Positions 42,836-52,580 are shown, numbered from the stretch's first letter. The stretch is DNA of 64,000 bases from Anaerolinea thermophila UNI-1 (GCF_000199675.1 NC_014960.1:2418001-2482000), one strand, 5' to 3'. The notes: generated from the letters alone by a model not told the origin. Program-made: numbers and translations.

Positions 42836-43721
42836 ACATACGGTATGACCACACGAGAAAGCAGATACGTCCGAGTGGCGAGGATCGCCTACCGGCTTGC
42901 CAAACAAGCATTACCGATGTATTCACATGCCAAGAGTCCCCATCACTTCACGTTGCCGCAGTTGGGGGCCTGTGTTTTGTTGATGTTCTACCTGAATCTC
43001 AGCTATCGCGACATGGAAGAATGGCTGCTGGCAAGCGATGCGGTTGGTAAGGAGCTGGAATTACCGCGTGTTCCCGATCATACGACCCTGCAACGTACCT
43101 ACGCCAAGATACGCAAAGCGGATTGGATGCGCATGAACGAGACCTTGCTCGAGGAAATCGGACGGCCTGAAGAAGAAGGGGTGGCTGCCGATAGTACCGG
43201 CTTCTCACCCGGCCCGGCCAGTTCTTACTACCAAAGCCGTTCGGGAAAAGCCTATCGCCACTGGGCGAAGGGCGTTTATGCCGTTGGAATTGTCTCGCAA
43301 TTCATCCTTGCGATGCAATCCGGCTGGGGTCCAGGTAGCGATGCCCCTTATCTGGGCTATCTGCGCCGCAAAGCCAGGCGGTTTGCCAAACGTCGGGCTT
43401 GGGTCTTGCTGGCCGATTCAGGGTTCGATGGTCGGACTGTCCGGCCTCAAGACTTGATTCCACCCGTTCGGCGAGGTGGAAATTTGCTGGCCCCTGAACG
43501 ACGAGCAAGAAGCGAGCTTGTCTCTGCGGCTCGCCTGGATGGTCTCTATGGTCAACGCTGGAAGACCGAAACCGTGAATTCGGTCATCAAGCGCAAATTC
43601 GGGCAAGCCATCCGCTCGCGGAAACGCAGCCTGCAAAACCGAGAACCGATTATCAAAGGACTGGTCTACAACATACACCGCTAGGTGTATCTCTTCCTAA
43701 CCTATCTTTGCAACAGAGCAA
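42802..43721 (+). mobile_element. Insertion sequence, about 920 bp, IS5-like
   Basis: The ends are inverted copies of TTGCTCTGTTGCAA, 14 bp identical, with further partial match inward. Flanking target repeats read CTCAACC (42795-42801 and 43722-43728), or eight bases ACTCAACC if the boundary is placed one base in. One intact transposase gene fills the element. A single ORF, this length and a target repeat near 8 bp fit the IS5 family, perhaps the ISH1-like group; the subgroup is not certain. Perfect ends and repeats suggest a recent insertion. Confidence 0.88.
42845..43684 (+). CDS. IS5-like DDE transposase
   Basis: 279 residues. Catalytic residues: Asp in GVAADSTGFSPG, Asp in VLLADSGFDGRTV and Glu in WKTETVNSVIKRKFG. 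An N-terminal helix-rich DNA-binding part (LGACVLLMFYLNLSYRDMEEWL and HTTLQRTYAKI) is typical of IS5. No frameshift or stop is seen, so it is probably active. Confidence 0.9.
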   Translation: MTTRESRYVRVARIAYRLAKQALPMYSHAKSPHHFTLPQLGACVLLMFYLNLSYRDMEEWLLASDAVGKELELPRVPDHTTLQRTYAKIRKADWMRMNETLLEEIGRPEEEGVAADSTGFSPGPASSYYQSRSGKAYRHWAKGVYAVGIVSQFILAMQSGWGPGSDAPYLGYLRRKARRFAKRRAWVLLADSGFDGRTVRPQDLIPPVRRGGNLLAPERRARSELVSAARLDGLYGQRWKTETVNSVIKRKFGQAIRSRKRSLQNREPIIKGLVYNIHR

Positions 43722-43794
43722 CTCAACCTCAATTTGAGGTAAGTCTAAACCCGAATCCTGACTGTCCGTAAACTATTTTTGAGGTACAAAAGAT

Positions 43795-45174
43795 ATGAAA
43801 TGGCACACGCTTGCACTCATTTTAGGGGCAAGCCTGGGGTTATGTGCTTGCTCCCCCACGATTGTGGAAAACTCCACTCCTGCGGTGATTGCCTCGCCCC
43901 CTTCTCAGATCACTTCCTTCACCCATCCCTGTTCCAAGCCATTCGCATTACCGAGAGAGGTCAATCAGCTGGCAATCATGCCATTTGCCTTGCAGGAAAA
44001 AGAAGAACAGCCTTTCCAGTTAATTCCTTTAGGGGAAGAACAGGCAATAGCCATTGCCAATTCCCTTCAACCAACCGCCTCTTTATGTGCAGAGATGAAC
44101 TCGCCGAAAATAAAAGCGATTCTCGAAACAGCCCGGCAGTTGCACCAGCAGGGAAAAGACGAAGAAGCGCGGAAACTTCTCCGCGCCTCCCCATTATCTC
44201 CAGGGGATACAGCCAACTGGCGACAAGGGGTCAGAGACAGGTTGGATCTGGCAGAAGTCATGGCAGCCGCAGGGGGAGATCCACAGGATTTCCTGACCTC
44301 TGCCCAGCAACTGGCACAAGGCGAACTGGCAAGAGAAGTCAGCGAACTTTCCACGAGTCTTGCCGGGTCTCAAAAAACCTCTTCCTCAACGCCGGATACT
44401 TCAGGGATTACTGCAGTTCTGAGTCTTGCATATGACGCCGGCATTTTGGGACTAGATGACCTTCAGACTCAAGCCAATCAACTGGCAACACAAATGGGCG
44501 AGCAAATGCTGGCGGCAGAGTTGGAAGATTTTGACCCCTGTCAATCGGATAAAAGCGCTGTTGTCCGCCTGCTGAATGCTGAAAGTCAGGCTTATCTGCT
44601 CGGCGTCCAGGGAATGGAGATGGATGAACCCTTCTACAACCAGATTCGCGCTCGCATTACCAAAGCCATGAATCATCAATATAACGACTTAATTCGTAAG
44701 CGTGGCCTATCGCCCTCTTTGATGCTCCCGGAAGAGCCGTGCCACGTCCGGGGGAGTCTTGAAGTCAGAATTTTTTCCGTTTGTTCTCGGCAGTGGTCCA
44801 CCATTGGGAGAATTGAGTTTGAAGGCGATGAGGACGCCATTCCCATGACACTGACAGGGCAAGGACATATTTCCTTCTCAGAACATCGTTTGATTGAAGG
44901 GGAACTGGATTGTTCCATTTCCATTGACGCTGATGTCGCTCTTACCGGAGCATTTCGTAACGATCAGGGAGTACAACGAATTGAATTTACGCCCCAATTC
45001 TCCAGCGATGGACACTACCAGGTTACCAGCAAGACTACAGGGATGCAATCGTCCGGGGTATATCCCTTCAACGGGTTTGGCAGTTTCATCATGCCCTGGG
45101 TGGATGGAAGTGTGTTTCCTCCTTCAGAAAACCATATCATTCAGTACGCACTCTCCTTCACTACCGGCGAGTAG
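43795..45174 (+). CDS. Lipoprotein of unknown function, 459 aa
   Basis: Signal peptide with LCAC lipobox (Cys about 19). Residues 80-290 are mainly helical and look like TPR or SEL1-like helical hairpins (KAILETARQLHQQGKDEEARKLLRAS, then DLQTQANQLATQMGEQMLAAELEDF). The last 150 residues are beta-rich (GSLEVRIFSVCSRQWSTIGRIEF and onward). No family is recognised. It follows the IS and starts 24 nt past the reconstructed stop of the lipoprotein gene interrupted by it, so both may have formed an operon before the insertion. Confidence 0.8.
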   Translation: MKWHTLALILGASLGLCACSPTIVENSTPAVIASPPSQITSFTHPCSKPFALPREVNQLAIMPFALQEKEEQPFQLIPLGEEQAIAIANSLQPTASLCAEMNSPKIKAILETARQLHQQGKDEEARKLLRASPLSPGDTANWRQGVRDRLDLAEVMAAAGGDPQDFLTSAQQLAQGELAREVSELSTSLAGSQKTSSSTPDTSGITAVLSLAYDAGILGLDDLQTQANQLATQMGEQMLAAELEDFDPCQSDKSAVVRLLNAESQAYLLGVQGMEMDEPFYNQIRARITKAMNHQYNDLIRKRGLSPSLMLPEEPCHVRGSLEVRIFSVCSRQWSTIGRIEFEGDEDAIPMTLTGQGHISFSEHRLIEGELDCSISIDADVALTGAFRNDQGVQRIEFTPQFSSDGHYQVTSKTTGMQSSGVYPFNGFGSFIMPWVDGSVFPPSENHIIQYALSFTTGE

Positions 45175-45235
45175 GGAAAAGACCGCATACTGAACGGGCT
45201 ATGCCTCAGGTATAATTCATACAGGCAAACTCTGT

Positions 45236-46741
45236 ATGAAGACTTATATTATCCAGTTGGAAGCCTATGACGATGTCATCTCCGCGCGGGATAAAATCTC
45301 CTGGAACAAATCTCCGCGGGTTCTCCTCGTCTTTCCACCCAAAGGGTCTCCCATTGAACGTCCTCTGGATTTATTGATTTTACAGAGATACACCCAATCT
45401 CTTGGGGCTACACTGGGAATTGTGAGCCGTTCTCCAACAGTTGTTCAACATGCAGAAGAATTGGGGATTCCCTGTTTTTCGAATGCTTTACAGGCACAAC
45501 GTGGTTCATGGAGAAGAACAAGGGGACGTCGGCGCTTACCCTTTCGAGTTAACAAAGAACGTCCAAGAATTTTACCCCAAGAGTATCGCCAAACCCAAAA
45601 GGAGTTGCACACCCTTCCTGCCCTACCTGTATGGCAAAGGATTGGCGTATTCCTGGCTGCTATTCTCTCTATCCTGGCACTGATTGCTGTGTTCGTTCCT
45701 TCAGCGCAGGTTGTGGTTCCTATCCCCCAACAGGAACAATCCTTAATCTTTGAAACCCGCGCAGTTCCAGACTCCAACCTGGAACTTTCCACCGGTGTCC
45801 TGCCGGCACAAAAGGTCGAAACCGTAGTGGAAGGGAATCTCGAAGTTCCCTCTACGGGAAGAGCCACTCTTCCCGAAAATCCTGCCATCGGTGAAGTAGA
45901 GTTCAGAAACCTGACCGAGCAGGAGGTAACGATTCCGGCAGGTTCCACAGTCCTTTCTGGCGGAAACCCTCCAGTTGCTTTTCAAACTCTTGGGACAGTT
46001 ACACTTCCTGCCGGGATTGGACAAAAGCGTTCCATTGGCATTCGTGCAGTCATTCCAGGCAGTGCCGGAAACCTGCCTGCAGGGGCTATTTTAGCCCTGG
46101 AAGGCTCAACCGGTTTGCTTGTCACAGTGACTAACCCGCAACCCACCAAAGGCGGAAGCGACCAGTTGGTTCCTGCTCCCACGCTGTGGGATTATGAACA
46201 AGCCAGAGAAAAACTTCTTGTCCTCCTTAAGGAAACTGCCCGGAAAGATGTAGCCTTTCAAATGTCTGATGGACAAATTTTTCTGGAGGGCTCGCTCCAC
46301 CCTGTAGAAGTAATTGAAGAAATACGAGAGCCTGAAGCCAGCACCCCCGGGGATTTTGCCCGCTTAACTTTACGGGTGCGCTTTGCAGGTTTGAGCGTTC
46401 AACAAACGGACTTAAGCGCTCTTTGTCAGGCCATTCTCGATTTGAATCTTCCGGAAGGATATCAAGTGGTAGATGGAACCCTTGTCTGTCAACAGGAAAA
46501 CACTGCCAGTTTGGCAACAGATGGTAGTGTGAAAATGAATCTCACTGCACGGAGAAGGATAGAACTTGTTTGGTCTTCTCAAACCATTGCTCGCCAAATT
46601 CTCGGTCAACCCCTGGAAACCGCAAAACAGACCATTCGAAACGCTCTGAATTTAGAGAGAGACCCAGAAATTGTCCTGATGCCCCAATGGTGGGGGCGTC
46701 TGCCGTTTTTCCCCTTCCGTATTCAGGTGATCAGACCATGA
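45236..46741 (+). CDS. Membrane protein with baseplate J-like domain
   Basis: 501 residues. The first 130 form a cytoplasmic alpha/beta part (PRVLLVFPPKGSPIERPLDLLILQRY) of unknown role and a basic linker, then a membrane helix at about 136-157. Outside, EVEFRNLTEQEVTIPAGSTVLSGGNPPVAFQTLGTVTLPAG and GSAGNLPAGAI match the Baseplate_J/gp47 beta domain. Such proteins are found in many Chloroflexota outside phages. It overlaps ruvX by 4 nt, making an operon with ruvX and mltG. Confidence 0.8.
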   Translation: MKTYIIQLEAYDDVISARDKISWNKSPRVLLVFPPKGSPIERPLDLLILQRYTQSLGATLGIVSRSPTVVQHAEELGIPCFSNALQAQRGSWRRTRGRRRLPFRVNKERPRILPQEYRQTQKELHTLPALPVWQRIGVFLAAILSILALIAVFVPSAQVVVPIPQQEQSLIFETRAVPDSNLELSTGVLPAQKVETVVEGNLEVPSTGRATLPENPAIGEVEFRNLTEQEVTIPAGSTVLSGGNPPVAFQTLGTVTLPAGIGQKRSIGIRAVIPGSAGNLPAGAILALEGSTGLLVTVTNPQPTKGGSDQLVPAPTLWDYEQAREKLLVLLKETARKDVAFQMSDGQIFLEGSLHPVEVIEEIREPEASTPGDFARLTLRVRFAGLSVQQTDLSALCQAILDLNLPEGYQVVDGTLVCQQENTASLATDGSVKMNLTARRRIELVWSSQTIARQILGQPLETAKQTIRNALNLERDPEIVLMPQWWGRLPFFPFRIQVIRP

Positions 46742-47196
46742 AAGGACGCATTCTGGCTGTTGATCCGGGAGATGTGCGCATTGGGCTGGCAATCAGCGAT
46801 CCAACCGGCACCATTGCACGCGCGTTGGGTGTTATCCACCACGTTGCCCGCGCGATTGATGCCGCTACAATCGCACAGATTGCTACTGAACAGGGTGTTG
46901 TGCGTATCATCGTCGGGCAGGCATTAGATGATCACGGACTGCCCACTCCGCAGGGACGCAAATCCGCCCGCCTGGCTGAAGCCATTCAGCAACAAACATC
47001 CATTCCGGTAGAGTTATGGGATGAAAGCGGCAGTACTAACAAAGCCCAAGACACCAGGCGTATCATGGGAGTAAAAAGAAAACAACGCCAGGGGCATCTG
47101 GATGATTTAGCCGCCGTTATTATCCTGCAAGATTATCTGGAAGCACACTTGCCACCGGTTTCTTCCAGCACTCTAGAAGAGGATTTAAGAGAATGA
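46738..47196 (+). CDS. ruvX: RuvX/YqgF-type putative Holliday junction resolvase
   Basis: 152 residues from the ATG at 46738 (4-nt overlap with the gene before). ILAVDPGDVRIGLAISDP carries the first catalytic Asp of the RNase H-like fold, VRIIVGQALDDHG the central strand, and LWDESGSTNKAQ and HLDDLAAVIILQDYL the others. In other bacteria it acts in 16S rRNA 5' end processing or as a resolvase. The usual neighbour mltG follows, as in many genomes. Confidence 0.92.
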   Translation: MKGRILAVDPGDVRIGLAISDPTGTIARALGVIHHVARAIDAATIAQIATEQGVVRIIVGQALDDHGLPTPQGRKSARLAEAIQQQTSIPVELWDESGSTNKAQDTRRIMGVKRKQRQGHLDDLAAVIILQDYLEAHLPPVSSSTLEEDLRE

Positions 47197-48329
47197 AACA
47201 AGCGCGTCGAAGGCAGTCTCGTACCTGCTTAACCTTCGTGATGACCATCCTTCTTGGGACAATATGCCTGGGGGGATTGGCTATACTGGTAGGATTTGGA
47301 TTGATTCCCCAAATGGCAAATGATGCTTTTGGCGCGCCAGTTAGCACTCTCTCCCCATTTCAGCGCACCTATTTATCTCTGCAACTGTTGATCCATCAGG
47401 ATGCCCTGACACTCCCGGTGAATCCCGAGGCGCAACCTGTTCAATTCCTGGTGAAGGAAGGGGAAACCGCCAATTCTGTGGCTATGCGTTTATACGATCT
47501 GGGATTAATTCGGGATCGAGAAGCATTTCGAGCCTACCTGATTTACAGTGGCAGAGATACCCGTATTCGTTCCGGGACTTATACGCTTTCTGCGGCGATG
47601 AATGCCCTGGAAATTGCCGGAAAATTGCAAGATCCCTTATCTCAGGAAGTCGTCTTTAATATTCTGCCCGGATGGCGGGCTGAGGAAATTGCCGCATCCT
47701 TAGCCACTTCAGGAATAAATGTAAATGCTGAATCGTTTCTTGAAGCCGTCCGCCAGGGAAAAAAGGGAGAAGAACCGCTGGCATCGTATGAAGGCTTTCT
47801 CTTTCCAGGTTCTTATCGATTCCTGCGGGACGTAACAGCCGAAGAAATGGTACAGGCGTTTTATCACGAATTTGAACGTTCGGTCACTGAAGATTTACGC
47901 AATGCCTATGCCCAGCGCGGGTTATCTCTGGTTGAGGCAGTGACGCTGGCTTCCATCGTCCAGCGAGAGGCAGTCGTTACAGAAGAACAACCCCTGATTG
48001 CCTCAGTGTTTTACAATCGTCTGCAACAAAACATGAAACTGGACAGCGACCCCACGGTTCAATATGCGCTGGGATATGGAGAAGCCTGGGGAACCTGGTG
48101 GAAAGTGCCACTTACCCTGAATGACCTGAGTGTTGACTCACCCTACAACACCTATCTTTATCCGGGTTTACCCCCCGGGCCAATCTGCAATCCGGGATTG
48201 TCCGCCTTACAAGCAGTGGCTTATCCTGCTGAAACCCCCTATTTCTACTTTAGAGCGGCATGTGATGGTTCAGGGAGGCACCTGTTTGCCCGCACCTTTG
48301 AAGAGCATTTACAAAATGCCTGTCCGTGA
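47193..48329 (+). CDS. mltG: Endolytic transglycosylase MltG
   Basis: 378 residues. A membrane helix lies at about 12-36; a LysM-like part follows (VKEGETANSVAMRLYDLGLI), then the YceG domain with catalytic Glu in LASIVQREAVVTEEQPLIASVFYNRL and the end LNDLSVDSPYNTYLYPGLPPGPICNPG. It cuts nascent peptidoglycan strands at the outer face of the membrane. It overlaps ruvX by 4 nt. Confidence 0.95.
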   Translation: MKQARRRQSRTCLTFVMTILLGTICLGGLAILVGFGLIPQMANDAFGAPVSTLSPFQRTYLSLQLLIHQDALTLPVNPEAQPVQFLVKEGETANSVAMRLYDLGLIRDREAFRAYLIYSGRDTRIRSGTYTLSAAMNALEIAGKLQDPLSQEVVFNILPGWRAEEIAASLATSGINVNAESFLEAVRQGKKGEEPLASYEGFLFPGSYRFLRDVTAEEMVQAFYHEFERSVTEDLRNAYAQRGLSLVEAVTLASIVQREAVVTEEQPLIASVFYNRLQQNMKLDSDPTVQYALGYGEAWGTWWKVPLTLNDLSVDSPYNTYLYPGLPPGPICNPGLSALQAVAYPAETPYFYFRAACDGSGRHLFARTFEEHLQNACP

Positions 48330-50156
48330 TTAATCCGCGCCAAAAACGAAGCCCGACCTGCCGGCAATAAAACGCTCAACAGCATGAACGTCTAGCGGCT
48401 CGGAGATGTAAAATCCCTGCATGAATTCGCACTGCAGCCGTTTCAGTTCACGGTGTTGTTCGAAGGTCTCTACCCCTTCTGCAACAACTTCGATGTTTAA
48501 TTCGTGGGCTAACTGGATAATGGCTTGCACCACACCCTGACTGCTCTTGGCTTTTCCAAGATTGCTCACAAAGGAACGGTCAATCTTAATCGCATCCACA
48601 GGTAGACGGTCCAGATATCCCAGGGAGGAATAGCCCGTGCCAAAATCATCAATGTACAATTGCACCCCAAGCATACGCAGAGAATCCAGGGCTTCAATCA
48701 GCGCACCACTTCGCTGGACAACCGTATGCTCGGTAATTTCCAGTCGTAAAGATGAAGGCGGCAACCCGGTCTCTTCCAGAATCTTTTTCACCTGCTCACT
48801 GAAATCTGCTTCTTCCAACTGACGCGGGCTGATATTCACGCTGATCATCAAGGGGGGGGTAACAGGAAAACGCTCCTGCCAGAGCCGCATCTGCCAGCAG
48901 GCTTGTCGCAGCACCCATAAACCTAATGGGACAATCAAACCTGTTTTTTCGGAGATTTCGATAAATTCGGTGGGCCAGATCATCCCTCGCCTGGGATGAA
49001 TCCAGCGCACCAGTGCCTCAAAGCCAATTAACTTTCCGGATTTCAATTCGGTGATGGGTTGATAGTGCAGGACAAGGCGATTTTCTTCCAGAGACCGGCG
49101 TAAGTCATTTTCTACTTCCATGCGGCGAATCAACTCGTCGCGCATACTCTCATCAAAGACTAACCACTTCCCCCGGCCGGATTGCTTGGCTTCCAGCAGG
49201 GCAATCCCCGCTTCCTGGAGCATTTCCTCAGGTGTACGGAGATGTCCATTTCGCAGGGCAATTCCGATACTGGCAGTAACAGCCACTTCATTTCCCTCAA
49301 TGACAAAGGGCTCACGAACCCGTTCGAGAATGCGCGTGGCAACCATTTCTACCACAGAACGATCCTGAACGTCCTCAATCAAAATACCAAACTGGTCATC
49401 GCCCAACCTTGCCATGGTATCTTCCACACGCAGATTCAGGCGAATTTTGTTCACTGCGGCTTGAAGCAAGCGCTCGGCAATGGCTCTGCCGAAACGCTCG
49501 TGAACCAACTGGTAGTAGTCAACATCAACCACCAGCACGGCAAAAAGCAAATTGGAATGCCCCTCAAAAGCCCGTTGAATTCTTTCCAAAAACAGGGTAC
49601 GGTTGGGTAACCCTGTCAGATCATCGTATTCCTGATGATAAACCATGCGCGCACGATCCCGGCGCAATTCTCCCAAATCGTGAGCCAGGGAAAGCATGCG
49701 CACAATCAATTGCGCCGAGATGTGCAACAAAGAGATTTCAACTTCCTGCAAGGAAAGTTCTAAAGCCACATTTTCCAGCCGAATCATGCCTGCCAGACGT
49801 TTGCCATCATATACGGGCAGAATCAAAAGGTTGTTCACTCCAAAGTCCCTTAAGATTCGGCAATCTGAGACAATTTCTTCCGGTAAAAGACTCAAATCCT
49901 CAATTTTCAAGAAATCCTGAGCGCGTAAATGCTTCAACCACCAGGGATGATCCAGACGAATACCTGTCATCTCAGAGCATTCCAGCAATCCTTCTGGAGA
50001 GTCCGCCCAGAAATAGACTTCTTTTTCGAATTTCCGTTCCTGTGATAAAAAATGAAGGTGGGCGCGTTGAGCCCCCGTAAGCCTTGCCATTACCTGTAAG
50101 CATTCCTGCACGAGGACTTCATTTTCAGTATCCGCAAACTGCTGGCTTTTTTCCAT
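48330..50156 (-). CDS. GAF-GGDEF-EAL protein, probable c-di-GMP phosphodiesterase
   Basis: 608 residues, no membrane helix. Residues 1-155 are GAF-like, 170-330 a GGDEF fold whose signature reads GDDQF instead of GGDEF, so cyclase activity is probably lost. Residues 345-600 are an EAL domain with FEALVRW, LRLEITEHTV, DDFGTGYSSL and DAIKIDRSFV all intact, so hydrolysis of cyclic di-GMP is expected. The degenerate GGDEF may bind GTP as a sensor. The stop is directly convergent with mltG. Confidence 0.92.
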   Translation of the reverse strand: MEKSQQFADTENEVLVQECLQVMARLTGAQRAHLHFLSQERKFEKEVYFWADSPEGLLECSEMTGIRLDHPWWLKHLRAQDFLKIEDLSLLPEEIVSDCRILRDFGVNNLLILPVYDGKRLAGMIRLENVALELSLQEVEISLLHISAQLIVRMLSLAHDLGELRRDRARMVYHQEYDDLTGLPNRTLFLERIQRAFEGHSNLLFAVLVVDVDYYQLVHERFGRAIAERLLQAAVNKIRLNLRVEDTMARLGDDQFGILIEDVQDRSVVEMVATRILERVREPFVIEGNEVAVTASIGIALRNGHLRTPEEMLQEAGIALLEAKQSGRGKWLVFDESMRDELIRRMEVENDLRRSLEENRLVLHYQPITELKSGKLIGFEALVRWIHPRRGMIWPTEFIEISEKTGLIVPLGLWVLRQACWQMRLWQERFPVTPPLMISVNISPRQLEEADFSEQVKKILEETGLPPSSLRLEITEHTVVQRSGALIEALDSLRMLGVQLYIDDFGTGYSSLGYLDRLPVDAIKIDRSFVSNLGKAKSSQGVVQAIIQLAHELNIEVVAEGVETFEQHRELKRLQCEFMQGFYISEPLDVHAVERFIAGRSGFVFGAD

Positions 50157-50253
50157 GAGACTTGATCCTCACACTGCAAAACGGGACAGAGTTGCCTACC
50201 GGCAGGTACTCCCTTTACCTGTGCAAGGAGTATGCCAATCAGAAAGTTTTTCA

Positions 50254-50283
50254 TAAAAAGAAACCGGCGTCTTTGCGCCGGTC
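50254..50283 (-). terminator. Terminator after the sugar symporter gene
   Basis: On the minus strand ACCGGCG pairs with CGCCGGT across 6 nt and is followed by TTCTTTTT. Confidence 0.85.
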
Positions 50284-50304
50284 TCTCTCCAACAAAATTC
50301 AGAA

Positions 50305-51687
50305 CTATCCCAATTGCTCTTTTTTCTTTAGGTGAAGTTCAAGCACCGCCTGCTGGATTTTTTTCAAATACTCCCCACGCAACGGGAAGAAGGCTAGTAA
50401 GCCTGCACCTACGAGCAGGGCAACCCCGGGAATCAATCCGCCCAGCAGGCGAATCCCGAACAAAGCACTTTCCGGTTGATTGAGGAAAATTTCCCCGGCA
50501 TTTTGTCCCCGGCTGACAAAGTTGGTGGCTTCGAGGATACGCGGGAAAAGATAAAGCGCTACCGATTGAGCGGGCTTGGTAATCAGCGCATTGACGCCAA
50601 AGAAAGCCCCCTCACGGCGCACCCCGGAGCGCAGTTCGTCTTCATCTGCCACCTGAGCAAAAAGGACATTGGTCAGCGTTTGCGGTCCGCTTAAACCGAA
50701 GCCAGCCACCGCAATGCATATCGGAATCAGGAATGTTGGCGCGATGGTAATCAGCACCAGTCCCACACCGGCAATGATTAACAGCAATTGTTGAGCACCC
50801 ACCACGCCAAAGCGTTCGCGGATGGGACGGGTGAGCGGCACACCGATAATCAGCGGGATGAAAATACAAGCCAGCAAGATGAGCGTGTTCATCTGTAGCA
50901 GGTAATCTGCCATGTAATAAATGGCGCCCAGCAACAGGGATTGCATCAAAATAGACATGAAATTTGCCGCCACCAGCACCAGAAACGAGCGGTTCACCAG
51001 AGTAAAGCGGATGGCTTCACCCAGCGGAATGGGCTGATCTACCCGGGTAAATTCGGGGCGTTCTTTGACCTTCAGGGTCGTGGCTATGATTAAGAGCATT
51101 GCAATCACCGCTACCGCGACCATGCTCATCTGAAGCGGAAGGAAATCGGCGCTCCCGCCTGCCTTGGGGCGGAAGAAATCGGGAATCATGAAACCCAGCA
51201 ATGTTCCCAGCAAACCAAACAAAGAGGAAGAAACCTGCAGGTCATTGCGCTCAGCATCAGATTCGGTCACCTCAGGGAGCAAAGCCGAATAGACCAGACC
51301 CACGATGGTGTAACAGGTATCGTACAGGAGCATGGTCACCAGCATCCACCAGAACAGGGCGCTTTCGCGCGCCTGAGCAGGGGGCAGCCACACCAGCACA
51401 AAGGTCAACGCCAGGAATGGCGCGGTAAAGCGCATGTAGGGGATGCGCCTTCCCCAGCGGGAACGGGTGTTATCGGTAATATATCCAAACAGGGGGTCAT
51501 TGAGGGCATTCCAGATGGCATAAATAAACGAAGCCATCCCAATCCAGCGGGAAGACAAGCCCAGATAATCCTGATAGAAAATGGGCAGTAAAGCGCCATA
51601 AATACCCGAGAGCAGAGAAGTGCCCAGCGCGGCGATGCCCCAGACAAACTTATACGAACGGGAAAGTTTTACAGGTTGCAGGGTCAT
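50305..51687 (-). CDS. GPH-family sugar:cation symporter (MFS)
   Basis: 460 residues with 12 membrane helices. Family marks are GALLPIFYQDYLGLSSRWIG, WNALNDPLFGYITDNTRSRWGRRIPYM and SALLPEVTESDAERNDLQ, the pattern of MelB/GPH symporters. The C-terminal 20 residues are basic and probably cytoplasmic. It lies 5 nt downstream of a ChbG-like deacetylase gene, so uptake of an amino sugar or oligosaccharide is a reasonable guess; the substrate is not readable. Confidence 0.88.
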   Translation of the reverse strand: MTLQPVKLSRSYKFVWGIAALGTSLLSGIYGALLPIFYQDYLGLSSRWIGMASFIYAIWNALNDPLFGYITDNTRSRWGRRIPYMRFTAPFLALTFVLVWLPPAQARESALFWWMLVTMLLYDTCYTIVGLVYSALLPEVTESDAERNDLQVSSSLFGLLGTLLGFMIPDFFRPKAGGSADFLPLQMSMVAVAVIAMLLIIATTLKVKERPEFTRVDQPIPLGEAIRFTLVNRSFLVLVAANFMSILMQSLLLGAIYYMADYLLQMNTLILLACIFIPLIIGVPLTRPIRERFGVVGAQQLLLIIAGVGLVLITIAPTFLIPICIAVAGFGLSGPQTLTNVLFAQVADEDELRSGVRREGAFFGVNALITKPAQSVALYLFPRILEATNFVSRGQNAGEIFLNQPESALFGIRLLGGLIPGVALLVGAGLLAFFPLRGEYLKKIQQAVLELHLKKKEQLG

Positions 51688-51692
51688 AGGGG

Positions 51693-52580
51693 TTACCTCA
51701 TCAAGGACTGGATGGCACGATAGCCAATGATCTGGATGCCTTCGGCTTGCAGGAATTGGCGCAGTTCCTGACTCTGGAACACCTGCCAGTCTGCCACACG
51801 TGCCCGCCAGTCAGGAGCAATCGCGCGAATCTCAGGCGAATCAACCGCTGGATGGATGATGAAGTGGGTCAACCCCGGCTTTACGGCTTTAAAGACTTCC
51901 TTAGCCACTTCCAGGCGGTTTTCCCACTGACCCAGCGGCATCATCACAATATCATCAAGCATGGGGAAGCCTTCGCGCTCCAGACGCTCAATCCAGCGGG
52001 CGGCAATCTTTGCCGTGAGGGCATTCAAGCCCATTTGCCGCAGAGAGGCTTCGTCCTGGCGCACAATCATCGCCGGCAGGCGATTCTTGCGCGCCGTGCC
52101 AATGTAGGCGTCCAGAAATTTGGGATGAATAACTGTACCCATGTGAGTATCCACATGAGAAGGATTTATCCCCAATCGCCGGGCATGTTCCAGTTGCACT
52201 TCAATTTCCCGCCGGACAGCCCGGGGATTGCCCTTCGCCTGCACCGGCTCCACCGTACGAGGGAAGTAACCCTCTTCATCCAGCAAGCCCGAACGCGGAT
52301 CCCGGGTGGATAGAGGACCCCAGCGGTAATTCTGCCACTCGCTGGTCAGGGTCAGGTGTACACCCAAATCGGCTTCAGGATGCTCCCGGGCATACGCACC
52401 CGCCAGCGGCGCCCAGGAACAGGGCACCATCACCGCTCCACAGGAAACCAGCCCAAAGGCTGTCAAATCGGCAAAGGCTTGCACGCTTGCCTGGCACATA
52501 CCGACATCATCAGCATGAATCAACACCACGCGATCCGAATCCGAAAAGCCCAGTTTTTTCAGCAGAGGATTGGGTTTCAT
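51693..52580 (-). CDS. ChbG/YdjC-like carbohydrate deacetylase
   Basis: 295 residues from the ATG at 52580, behind AGGA; the frame runs on to 52823 through tRNA-Gly and is not coding there. VVLIHADDVGMCQAS has the metal-binding Asp pair, HPEADLGVHLTL and NPSHVDTHMGTV the His ligands. The family deacetylates diacetylchitobiose or related amino sugars. It precedes the sugar symporter by 5 nt, so uptake and processing are probably coupled. Confidence 0.88.
   Translation of the reverse strand: MKPNPLLKKLGFSDSDRVVLIHADDVGMCQASVQAFADLTAFGLVSCGAVMVPCSWAPLAGAYAREHPEADLGVHLTLTSEWQNYRWGPLSTRDPRSGLLDEEGYFPRTVEPVQAKGNPRAVRREIEVQLEHARRLGINPSHVDTHMGTVIHPKFLDAYIGTARKNRLPAMIVRQDEASLRQMGLNALTAKIAARWIERLEREGFPMLDDIVMMPLGQWENRLEVAKEVFKAVKPGLTHFIIHPAVDSPEIRAIAPDWRARVADWQVFQSQELRQFLQAEGIQIIGYRAIQSLMR

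Noticed and set aside
45236..46741. Prophage remnant, because of the baseplate J-like domain
   Set aside because: No other phage genes are near, and the gene is coupled to ruvX and mltG.
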